Shown piece by piece: positions 1-7,939 of a stretch of DNA of 64,000 nucleotides. Both the position numbers and the translations under genes were made by a program. Source of the stretch: Bacteroides oleiciplenus YIT 12058 (GTDB lineage: Bacteria > Bacteroidota > Bacteroidia > Bacteroidales > Bacteroidaceae); assembly GCF_000315485.1 (NCBI RefSeq), contig NZ_JH992944.1:570703-634702 (forward strand), in the 5' to 3' direction. Below the pieces are notes generated by a model. It was not told the DNA's origin. It did no database searches and saw only the letters and a program-made list of their open reading frames with translations. Every line of letters begins with the position of its first letter. Position 1 is the first letter of the stretch.

Positions 1-927
1 ATCCGAAACACCTTTTGGCTGAGGCCCTGTAGGTGAAGGCATGGTTTCTCCATGTAACCAGATACGAATCGGGTTCCAGAAATTAGGCACAGACATTACA
101 TGCCAATTCCTATCGTCCGTAGCCGTGGATACCGCTTTTTCCTTATCGTCCAGCTGATATCCGGGCATAAAGAGCCAATTACCATCCAGTGAAATATCCG
201 TGCGTCCTTCCTCCAGTCTATTCATTTTCACAGACGCATAATTTGCTCTTTCAAGCTGGCGCTTGCTTTCTTTCTCTTGTGGTGTTGCCACCTTACGATA
301 TTCTGCAACTTTCACATTTTTCAATGCATCTTCTTCCAACGGAGTAACAACGAGGTCGTCAAACTCAGTTTCAATCCAACCGCCTCCCAAAGTCACAGGA
401 CCGGAAGGTGCCAAGTTGCTGTTTTTATCTGTGATATCCATCCGCGGTTCCTTCTCATCATTCAAGAAAACGCGAATACGGCTACCACAGACTTCTACCT
501 TTAACTGATACCATTGACCCGGTACCGGATGAAATCCTAACGGACGAACGCCCATAAATTCATCCGTACCCATATATCCCATGCGCATCAGGTATAAATC
601 ATCTTGCAATCCTCCTTTTATACCGACTACATAACGATCAAAACGATTATTGGCACGAAATCCTGCCCAGATTTGAACTTGTTCCGCTTCTTGGGGAGCG
701 CGCGCTTTAAAGGACATAGTATAGTTCTTCCACTCAGGATCACCGAAACAAGCATAAGAACCTTTTGAACGGAACACCCCGTCTGCAATGCTGCATTCAC
801 CCCGTCCCACTGTTTTCAGTATTTCTCCCTGATCGGAGAAATTATTTTTCCATTCAGATTGCGCATATCCGGATGATGAAATCAAAAGACATGCGGCAGT
901 CCAAAAGGCTGTATAGAAATTCTTCAT
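1..927 (-). CDS. Glycoside hydrolase family 2-like enzyme with N-terminal LamG/DUF1080-like domain (C-terminus outside window)
   Basis: The frame is open from an ATG at 927 to the left edge, so only the first 309 residues are present. Residues 1-22 look like a signal peptide ending in GYAQ. Residues about 25-190 resemble the concanavalin-like fold of 3-keto-disaccharide hydrolase (DUF1080) domains, with motifs such as WAGFRANNRFDRYVVG and GWIETEFDDLVV. From about 240 a GH2 sugar-binding start follows (ISLDGNWLFMPG, then VPNFWNPIRIWLHG). The catalytic barrel is not in the window, so substrate (beta-galactoside, beta-glucuronide or similar) cannot be judged. The gene is transcribed in the same direction as the SusC/SusD genes but has its own promoter with the repeat-type operator at 955-1022. 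Inferred role: periplasmic or surface glycosidase of the locus. Confidence 0.75.
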   Translation of the reverse strand, partial: MKNFYTAFWTAACLLISSSGYAQSEWKNNFSDQGEILKTVGRGECSIADGVFRSKGSYACFGDPEWKNYTMSFKARAPQEAEQVQIWAGFRANNRFDRYVVGIKGGLQDDLYLMRMGYMGTDEFMGVRPLGFHPVPGQWYQLKVEVCGSRIRVFLNDEKEPRMDITDKNSNLAPSGPVTLGGGWIETEFDDLVVTPLEEDALKNVKVAEYRKVATPQEKESKRQLERANYASVKMNRLEEGRTDISLDGNWLFMPGYQLDDKEKAVSTATDDRNWHVMSVPNFWNPIRIWLHGETMPSPTGPQPKGVSD

Positions 928-1412
928 GATATTACAATATAATATTATTTTCTGCAAATGTAGCTTCGACTCATTAACAGAAAGTGAAATAAATAATTAA
1001 TTAGACATTAAAAAGCAATTAATCGTAGCTGGTACCATTACAAATCATCAAATAAACTTTTAAATTATGTTATGTTGCCATGATAATCTGCTTCGGTATA
1101 AAGTGCAAATTCCCTAATCAGATTTGCAACCGCCAAATAGAACAAAATGAACTGCTTCGTATCAGGTATATACCCTCCTCGTACCTGCTTCGTATCTGCT
1201 TCGCTATTTTCATATCCGTATAGAAGCGAAGAAAGTACGAACTGGATATATCACAAAAGAGCTTCTGACCAAAAGTTATATTGAAATTCGGGTCAAAAAA
1301 GAAGGAGAGCACTTATTCGAAAACAAATACCCTCCTTACTTACCTACCTACTTATTTAGTCAATTCAATTTGATATCTGGGAAATCCAGCATCTCCTCCG
1401 GAATATAAAATT
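928..1412. other. Gene-free stretch with promoter and degenerate CTGCTTCG repeats
   Basis: Apart from the promoter at 955-1022, the stretch holds short degenerate repeats. CTGCTTCGTATC occurs at 1152 and 1185, CTGCTTCG again at 1196 and 1088, and the inverted GAAGCGAAG at 1223, giving a possible hairpin at about 1199-1231. A 64-codon minus-strand ORF at 1118-1312 has no recognisable features and I do not consider it a gene. Just after the DUF3823 stop codon there is an out-of-frame protein-like tail (see findings). Confidence 0.5.
955..1022 (-). promoter_or_regulatory. Promoter with 11-bp repeat operator for the partial GH2 gene
   Basis: On the minus strand a -7 element TACATTTG lies at 962-955. 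Boxes lie upstream at 1022-1018 (TTAAT), 1011-1007 (TTAAT), 1000-996 (TTAAT) and 977-973 (TTAAT). Start-to-start spacing is 11, 11 and 23 bp, then 15 bp to the -7 element. The same geometry is found upstream of the SusC gene and of the 16716- and 27820- genes. No TTTG -33 element is present, which fits an activator-dependent promoter. Activator identity is inferred. Confidence 0.7.
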
Positions 1413-2183
1413 CTAAGGTACATGTATCTTTTCAATTGTTGTAAAGTTCTCGGCTCCCATGCCTGGATAGTTTGTTTCCGGCTTTCCTGTAGCAGTCTGA
1501 CAATTCATTGATACACGAACCCAGTAATCAATGCCTGTATATTTCAACGGTATATCCGTACGGTATGTAATCTCCTGCCCTTCCATATCATTGGTTATCG
1601 TCTTCTTTGTTTGGAACAGCTGTCCGTCAAAAGCAGAAGCATTCACCGAACGGGAAATACGCAAATAAGATTCACGCAAATCAGGCATTTCATACCCAGC
1701 CTTTTGGTTTCTCTTGAAACGAACAGAACATTCCAAATAATTGTCCGGTGTAATTGTAGGCTTTTTCACCCACTCGATAGTAAGGTATGGAGTCACTGTA
1801 AAGTCTCTGGTAGTAGTACCGGATATCTTTACCAATTCACCTGCATCGTCACCATCCTGCAACTCATCATCATAGGGATAGAAGTTTCCGGCATAAGGAA
1901 GCATTCGGTATTCGCCTGCAAACCACTTGGTGTTACGGTATGTACCATCTTGCTGTACCTTCAGTGTTTGGTTACCGACGAATGCATTTTCTTTTCCGGC
2001 AGCCCAACTAATCTCTCGCATCCGAATATATCCGGATCCATGATTTACCTGCAATGGTTGCCCATTATGATCGTACAAAGTCCCTTGAATCGTAGCATCA
2101 GGTGCGTCATAATTATCTAATTCGCAAGATGTAGCCATCATGCCACACAAAACGAAAAATATACATTTATTAAAGAGTTTCAT
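1413..2183 (-). CDS. DUF3823 family lipoprotein (third surface glycan-binding protein of the SusCD locus)
   Basis: This is a 256-residue protein with a lipoprotein signal (LCGMMATSC, Cys at about residue 20) followed by ELDNYDAPDATIQGTLYD, the characteristic opening of DUF3823 proteins. The family sits directly downstream of susD in many Bacteroides loci and has SusE/SusF-like position and size. A carboxypeptidase-regulatory/Ig-like fold is expected for residues about 30-125 and a second beta domain for the rest. The gene lies 17 bp after the SusD stop codon, so it is the third gene of the susC-susD operon. Expected role: cell-surface lipoprotein helping capture of the glycan. The polysaccharide bound cannot be told from sequence. 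Confidence 0.85.
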   Translation of the reverse strand: MKLFNKCIFFVLCGMMATSCELDNYDAPDATIQGTLYDHNGQPLQVNHGSGYIRMREISWAAGKENAFVGNQTLKVQQDGTYRNTKWFAGEYRMLPYAGNFYPYDDELQDGDDAGELVKISGTTTRDFTVTPYLTIEWVKKPTITPDNYLECSVRFKRNQKAGYEMPDLRESYLRISRSVNASAFDGQLFQTKKTITNDMEGQEITYRTDIPLKYTGIDYWVRVSMNCQTATGKPETNYPGMGAENFTTIEKIHVP

Positions 2184-2200
2184 ATTATTGCATTTTAAAG

Positions 2201-4330
2201 TTATTGATTTCTATTCTTTTGCAACAAAGGATTGTTCTTCAACTCGTCGGTCGGAATTCCTTCATAGTACCTATTCACTGCACCGAAATTAACTCGACCG
2301 CTTCCTTCTTCACAAGATTTAGCATCGTAAATATACTTACCGTCAGGAATACCATTTCCATCTACTGTAGCACCTTTAGCGAACATGAACGAATAAAGTC
2401 CTCTACGACGATACTGACGAATCTGTGTATCAAATGTGAACCAACGAAGCAAATCCCAATAAATTTTACTTTCGAAAGCCAACTCCTTATATCTTTCTAC
2501 ACGGACAATCTGTAAGCCTCTAGTGGGAGCTTCTACAAATCCACCTTGCCCTTTAGGACCAGGATTGGACCAATTGGTAAAAGCAGCTTCAGTAGAAAGT
2601 TCACTCGGACTGCTCAACAATTTAGCTCCGGCACGATCACGTAAATCATTGATGCAATTGTAAGCATCTTCCAGCATATCTGTACCTCCATAAGATGCCA
2701 CCCCATTTTGAGCTAATTCAACAGCAGCTTCTGCACGATTAAGTAATACCTCGGCATATCTCATTTCAATCCAGGGCTGAGTAGAAGTTTGATGTACAGT
2801 TGATGCCTTGTCCACAGTAATATCCAAGTTTTTACGACCGAAGAAACCTGTAATCGTATTAGTACCGGTATTTCCATTAATCTTTGGTCCATCCAATCCA
2901 TTCTTGAATATCTTTACGCCATCTGAACGGAGGTATGGATCCTGTTGATCCGCTGATCCTTGGCGAGACCAATCAAGGAATGTACGTTCACGGAAAGGAT
3001 TTTTATCATAAACTTCCTTGTTCCACATTGAAGAAGAGTTAAGATTACTTTCAGCAGCTCCATCGTCAACAGTAAATTTCTTAAATTTAGCCACAGCCGG
3101 GTCGTATTCTTCTTTTATAATACCGGCACGCAAATCCAACTTCATACCACCTTTATAGAGTCTTCCGGGTATCAGAAGATTAGCCCTTAGCCGTGGTTCC
3201 ACACCATCCCACAACTGTTGGCAGTTATCATATACCAAGTAGTTACCTTCCTCATCAAAAGCACTGAAATGACCATTATCATCTAGTGGGAGACCATCAA
3301 ATAACTCTACCCAATCAAGAGTCGGATTAAAGCGGTCACCACCTTCAGATGCCATACGAGGCGGACACATCATAGAATTATAAGAGTGAACACTCATATT
3401 AAAGTCAAACTTACGCAACCAGATAGATTCTTTATTAGAATCAGACTTTTCCCATACTTCTGCATAGTTGGCTTCTTTATCAGCATTGCCTCTATGAAGT
3501 TCATATTTCCCGCCAGTTTCCACTAACTTAGCAGCATCCCAAGCTTGTTGGAAATAACCATTTGCTCTTTCTTTGGGAATACCTTGAAGCAATACTCCAT
3601 CCACTTCCCAATCTTGGAATTTTTCTGATCCGTAACGAGCTGTTGTACCGGCATGTAATGCTACACGACTCTTCAAAGTGGCCGCAACATACTTATTAGC
3701 ACGACCGGCTTCGCTAGTTTCAGGAAGATCAGCAATAGCTTCATCCAAATCCTTCAATATAAAATCATACGTATCAGCATGACTTTCACGTGCTACCCAC
3801 AACGTTGATTCATCATTAGGATCTAAAGATTGCGGTTCGAATATTTTCGGCAATCCACCGTAGCGTTTAGCCAATTGAAAGTAAACATAAGCTCTGACAA
3901 ACTTAGCTTCGGCAATCCAAGATTTAGATTGATTTGCTAATTCCGGATAGTTGGGTAAGCTTGTAATCAATGTATTTGCCTGACGAATTACTTTAAATCC
4001 GCCTCCCCAATAGCCACTTCGATGATATGTCATACCGGTATTATTGCGGTTAACCATTTCACCGGTAGAGTTCCAGAAAGTCCAAACGCTTAAACCGTTA
4101 CCAACATAATATCCACCCCCAATTTCCGTACCGTTACTATTCGTATCATAATGGTAATCTTCCATAGGCAAGTGGTTATACATACCTGCCATGTAAGCTT
4201 TAATACCTTTTTCATTATATATATCCTCGGCCGTAACAATGGACGTAGGTGTAATATCCAAATCAACACAAGAGGTAAACAACCTGAGCGAAAGCAGTGA
4301 TGCAACTGCCATCCAATGTATCTTTTTCAT
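2201..4330 (-). CDS. SusD/RagB-like outer-membrane glycan-binding lipoprotein
   Basis: The protein has 709 residues when started at MKKIHWMAV; an ATG six codons upstream (4348) is possible but would spoil the lipoprotein signal. The signal ends at LRLFTSC, giving an acylated Cys, followed by VDLDITPTSIVTAEDIYNEKGIKAYMAGMYN, typical of SusD. Later landmarks are WIAEAKFVRAYVYFQLAKRYGG (TPR helices) and PWIEMRYAEVLLNRAEAA with the C-terminal RGLQIVRVERYKELAFESKIYWDLLRW. These are the standard SusD/RagB N- and C-terminal regions. It is longer than many SusD proteins. SusD forms the lid on the SusC channel. It lies between susC (36 bp upstream) and the DUF3823 gene. Confidence 0.95.
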   Translation of the reverse strand: MKKIHWMAVASLLSLRLFTSCVDLDITPTSIVTAEDIYNEKGIKAYMAGMYNHLPMEDYHYDTNSNGTEIGGGYYVGNGLSVWTFWNSTGEMVNRNNTGMTYHRSGYWGGGFKVIRQANTLITSLPNYPELANQSKSWIAEAKFVRAYVYFQLAKRYGGLPKIFEPQSLDPNDESTLWVARESHADTYDFILKDLDEAIADLPETSEAGRANKYVAATLKSRVALHAGTTARYGSEKFQDWEVDGVLLQGIPKERANGYFQQAWDAAKLVETGGKYELHRGNADKEANYAEVWEKSDSNKESIWLRKFDFNMSVHSYNSMMCPPRMASEGGDRFNPTLDWVELFDGLPLDDNGHFSAFDEEGNYLVYDNCQQLWDGVEPRLRANLLIPGRLYKGGMKLDLRAGIIKEEYDPAVAKFKKFTVDDGAAESNLNSSSMWNKEVYDKNPFRERTFLDWSRQGSADQQDPYLRSDGVKIFKNGLDGPKINGNTGTNTITGFFGRKNLDITVDKASTVHQTSTQPWIEMRYAEVLLNRAEAAVELAQNGVASYGGTDMLEDAYNCINDLRDRAGAKLLSSPSELSTEAAFTNWSNPGPKGQGGFVEAPTRGLQIVRVERYKELAFESKIYWDLLRWFTFDTQIRQYRRRGLYSFMFAKGATVDGNGIPDGKYIYDAKSCEEGSGRVNFGAVNRYYEGIPTDELKNNPLLQKNRNQ

Positions 4331-4366
4331 TTTTTTTATCTTTAGCATATTTATAATCCAGTACTA

Positions 4367-7300
4367 TTAGAATGTGATGGTTCCACCGAAGTTGTAAGTT
4401 CTACTCAACGGATAAAGATAACCATATGTTTCAGAAGGCTTTTCAGGGTCAAGTCCTTTTACACCTGTAATAGTAAATACGTTATAAGCATTCACGAATA
4501 CACGCAAATTCTTAATTCCGATTCTGTCAAGCACTTGGTTCTTGGGAACGGTAACACCAAGTTCTACACTTTTCAGACGCAGATATGCTCCATTTTGTAA
4601 GTTGAACTCAGAAGTTTCCTCTGCTCTAGTTTTACCATATGGGTACCAACCGGAAACCCATTTATTAGTAGGATCATACGGATCTTTCTTCGCATCAACT
4701 GGATGCCATCTGTCATACAACAGGTCAAGAGCATTTCCATCCCAAGAAAGCGGGTTCAATAACTGTTCACCATAACCAATATAAGACATAGCTGCACCTT
4801 GGAACAATAAGTTAAAGTCAATCCATTTCCACTGACCACCCAATGTCAAACTGAAGTTCATAAGCGGATAGTTACGGGCATCGTTAAGGTTGGTACCGGG
4901 AAGTCCTCCGTTATTGTCACTATTCGTAGTTGTAGCAATCGGATGTTTATCCTGGTCATCGATGACACCGTCACCATTCCAGTCTTCATAAATCGGGTCA
5001 CCAGGAAGTGAACCTGCATTAGCATAAATAGAATTAGCTATTTCATCATATGATTGATATTGGCCGTTAGAGCCTTTTCCAAACCAAATATCTTTGTAAC
5101 GGTTGATATAATTATTACGCCAATAATCATAAGAATTAGAACGCTCAGGCATTACTTTTTTCGTCCACATACTACGAGTCATCTGTACAGAAAGACTTGC
5201 ATTGTATCTGAACTGGTTAATCTGGTTATTATGACGCAAAACAACTTCAAAACCCTTAGTACGATCCGAGTTCATGTTAGCTTGAGAAATACCAGAACCA
5301 AATGTAGCCGGCACAATAACACTCGGAGTAGCCAACAGACCATCACGGTCACGCTGGAAGAAGTCTACAGAGAAGCCAAACAGGCCACCCCAAAAGTCTG
5401 CATCAATACCAAGGTTTATCATAGTAGATGTATACCAAGTCAAATCCAGATTCGGCGCATTTCTAAATCCAAGCGCATTGGTAAATGTATTACCGAATAC
5501 ATATCCTCTCGGAAGATTTTGTCTGTTATGATATGACTGGGGATAATCATACCCTTCGATAAACTGGAACTGAGAAGCACCATCATCTCCAAGCTTTCCC
5601 CAAGAGCCTCTTATCTTCAAGTTAGAAACGAAAGGAAGATTATCTTTCATAAATGCTTCTTCAGAAATACGGTAAGCCAACAGCACACTTGGGAAGAATC
5701 CCCATTGCTTGCCTTTAGGGAATTTAGACGAGCCATCATAACGGAAAGAGAATTCACCTATATACTTTCCTGCATAATCATAATTGAATCGACCAACCAA
5801 AGCCCTGGAAGCATTCTCTGACAAGCCACTTCCTGTTCCTTCCTGATTTTCAGTATTACCTGCAAACAGATAAGGAATGGGAATTTCGAAATAGCGTTTC
5901 GCACTAAAGTCATATCCTTGGTTATATCCCTCTTCATAAAGCATCATAGCACCAACATGATGTTTATCAGCAAATGTATTGTCATAATTTAATTGTACAT
6001 TCCACAATGTAGAATAAGATGTACTAAATACACGTTTCAACTCAGTTTTACTATTTCGAGTAGCAGCTACATCATATTGCTCTGTAACGGCATTATAACG
6101 GTACTCGTTATACTCTTGCTTATAATTTGCATTATCGTTATAAGTTTTATCATAGCTGAACATACCTTTGGCTGTCAATCCCTTGACCCATGGAACTGTA
6201 TATTCTAACTGCATATTAGACTGGAAGATATTCTTCTTGTCTTTTACATATCCAGCTAAATCAGGACGGATAACAGCAGCCGGGTTAAATTCCACATCCG
6301 GATGATAGTAGTAAGGATCAGTATTATTAGCATATACCGGATCTGTAGGACGTGAGCGCCAAAGCATCTTGAAGACCTCCCAACTAGACATATTTTGCCG
6401 GTTAGTTTCGTCCATAATCATATTCAACTTAACGCCTGCCTTCAAATTCTTTGTAATTTGAGCATTCAAGTTAGAACGCAAATTGTAACGGTGGTAATTA
6501 GCAGAATTAGTGCGGAAGAAACTACCTTGATCGTTATAACCAAAATTAACATAATAATCTACCTTCTCACTACCTCCACTGACAGATATATTATGTTGCT
6601 GTTGAGGAGCAGTCTTCTTCATAACTGCATCATACCAGTCTGTATCAGCCATTTCACCATTCGCCAGTTGCTCAAAATACGAATCATCGTACGTTAAAAC
6701 AGGGTTAGAAGTACTACGCATAGTAGTCTCATTATACAGAATAGCACGGTCGCGTGAGCGAAGAGGACGCAATATTTCAGCCGGTGTTTGAATACCATAA
6801 TAAGCTGAATACTCAATCTTAGCTTTTCCCTTTTCTCCTTTTTTAGTAGTAATCAGCACTACACCATTAGCTGCACGCACACCATAAATAGCAGCCGATG
6901 CATCTTTCAATACAGAAATACTCTCCACATCATTCGGGTCCATACGCGGCATATCCCCACGTGGCACACCGTCAACAATTAACAAAGGTGCACCCAAACC
7001 ACGAATATCAAACTGATTGGTAAACTGTCCTGGCTCAGATGTTTTTTGTATATTTCGAACACCCGGCAATTTACCTGTCAACATATTCTGAATATTGTTA
7101 CTTTTGGTAGAGATAATTTCGTCATTATCCACAGCAGATACAGCACCCGTTATAGTAGCTTTCTTTTGTGTTCCATATCCTACCACTACTACCTCATCCA
7201 ACTGGTTTGAGTCTTCCTGCAGAACAATCTTATAAGAAGTTTTATTATCCAACTTCATTTTTTTAGTTATATAACCAATATAGGAGATTTCCAACGTTGC

Positions 7301-7546
7301 TCCTGCAGGAACTTTAAGATTAAAGTTACCGTCAACATCGGTAATAGTACCCAGTGCTTTATTACCAACGACCGTGACATTAGCACCAATAATTGCTTCA
7401 CCTAATTCATCAACAATCTGCCCGGATATACTTCGGGAAGTTTGTGCACGCATCGGAGTAAGCACCATCAAGAACATCATTAGCATATACCAAGAAGCGT
7501 ATTTGCTAACTCTCACAAAATTAGATTTGTTTTTCATGTGTTTCAT
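4367..7546 (-). CDS. SusC/RagA-like TonB-dependent outer-membrane transporter
   Basis: I start the protein at the ATG at 7546 (MKHMKNKSN); the upstream GTG at 7555 is less likely and another ATG lies at 7537. The signal peptide ends near MRAQ. Then come a carboxypeptidase-D regulatory-like domain (SISGQIVDELGEAIIGANVTVVG, about residues 40-115), the SusC signature VVVGYGTQKKATITGAV, a plug domain with DIRGLGAPLLIVDGVPRGD and NDVESISVLKDASAAIYG, and a 22-strand beta-barrel ending in RTYNFGGTITF. No N-terminal STN domain is present, so it should not signal to an anti-sigma factor. It imports oligosaccharides with the SusD partner downstream. The promoter at 7773-7780 implies a leader of roughly 220 bases. 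Confidence 0.95.
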   Translation of the reverse strand: MKHMKNKSNFVRVSKYASWYMLMMFLMVLTPMRAQTSRSISGQIVDELGEAIIGANVTVVGNKALGTITDVDGNFNLKVPAGATLEISYIGYITKKMKLDNKTSYKIVLQEDSNQLDEVVVVGYGTQKKATITGAVSAVDNDEIISTKSNNIQNMLTGKLPGVRNIQKTSEPGQFTNQFDIRGLGAPLLIVDGVPRGDMPRMDPNDVESISVLKDASAAIYGVRAANGVVLITTKKGEKGKAKIEYSAYYGIQTPAEILRPLRSRDRAILYNETTMRSTSNPVLTYDDSYFEQLANGEMADTDWYDAVMKKTAPQQQHNISVSGGSEKVDYYVNFGYNDQGSFFRTNSANYHRYNLRSNLNAQITKNLKAGVKLNMIMDETNRQNMSSWEVFKMLWRSRPTDPVYANNTDPYYYHPDVEFNPAAVIRPDLAGYVKDKKNIFQSNMQLEYTVPWVKGLTAKGMFSYDKTYNDNANYKQEYNEYRYNAVTEQYDVAATRNSKTELKRVFSTSYSTLWNVQLNYDNTFADKHHVGAMMLYEEGYNQGYDFSAKRYFEIPIPYLFAGNTENQEGTGSGLSENASRALVGRFNYDYAGKYIGEFSFRYDGSSKFPKGKQWGFFPSVLLAYRISEEAFMKDNLPFVSNLKIRGSWGKLGDDGASQFQFIEGYDYPQSYHNRQNLPRGYVFGNTFTNALGFRNAPNLDLTWYTSTMINLGIDADFWGGLFGFSVDFFQRDRDGLLATPSVIVPATFGSGISQANMNSDRTKGFEVVLRHNNQINQFRYNASLSVQMTRSMWTKKVMPERSNSYDYWRNNYINRYKDIWFGKGSNGQYQSYDEIANSIYANAGSLPGDPIYEDWNGDGVIDDQDKHPIATTTNSDNNGGLPGTNLNDARNYPLMNFSLTLGGQWKWIDFNLLFQGAAMSYIGYGEQLLNPLSWDGNALDLLYDRWHPVDAKKDPYDPTNKWVSGWYPYGKTRAEETSEFNLQNGAYLRLKSVELGVTVPKNQVLDRIGIKNLRVFVNAYNVFTITGVKGLDPEKPSETYGYLYPLSRTYNFGGTITF

Positions 7547-7555
7547 ACATCTCAC

Positions 7556-7939
7556 TTTTAAAATTGTTTTTCATAAAATAACGTATCCTTTAAATTAATA
7601 AGTAGGAAGGATGTGTCTTTGGTTAACTTGTATTTTTCATATGCATTTCTTTTAAAGTTATGTATTCTTTTAATTTCCTTGTCTTTTTTAAATTGTTATC
7701 CTAAATACAATCTTGTATTTTATTCTTAAAAAAGAACTTATTATCGAACCTATTATTATCGTTTTGATACGACAAAATTATATACCAAAGATTAAAAATT
7801 GAGTGATATCACGCTTATCTGGTGCTTAATTTTGAATTAAATTAAAAGATTAATCGCTTCTTTACCAACATATAGAATGATCTAGAACAAATAAGAACTT
7901 TTTTTTCGTTCTATGTTGACCATATGGCTATCAGAGCGA
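7556..7939. other. susC upstream region, long AT-rich leader
   Basis: No credible ORF is present. The stretch holds the susC promoter (7773-7840) and an AT-rich untranslated leader of about 220 bases. I looked for an antisense small-RNA promoter, which accompanies some Bacteroides susC genes, and saw none matching TTTG-N19-21-TAnnTTTG on the plus strand. Near 7880-7915 short AGAAC/GTTCT inverted repeats follow the stop codon of the upstream gene but do not form a convincing terminator. Confidence 0.4.
7773..7840 (-). promoter_or_regulatory. susC promoter with 11-bp repeat operator
   Basis: The -7 element TAATTTTG lies at 7780-7773 on the minus strand. Boxes upstream are TTAAT at 7840-7836, TTAAG at 7829-7825, ATAAG at 7818-7814 and TTAAT at 7795-7791. 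Start-to-start spacing is 11, 11, 23, then 15 bp to the -7 element, identical to the promoter at 955-1022. A perfect palindrome GTGATATCAC at 7803-7812 lies between the third and fourth boxes. No -33 TTTG is present at the right distance. Confidence 0.7.

Noticed and set aside
1118..1312. 64-codon ORF on the minus strand
   Set aside because: It covers the degenerate CTGCTTCG repeats, has no recognisable features and no convincing start context.
7556..7939. Antisense small RNA opposite the susC leader
   Set aside because: I looked for TTTG-N19-21-TAnnTTTG followed by a terminator on the plus strand and found none.
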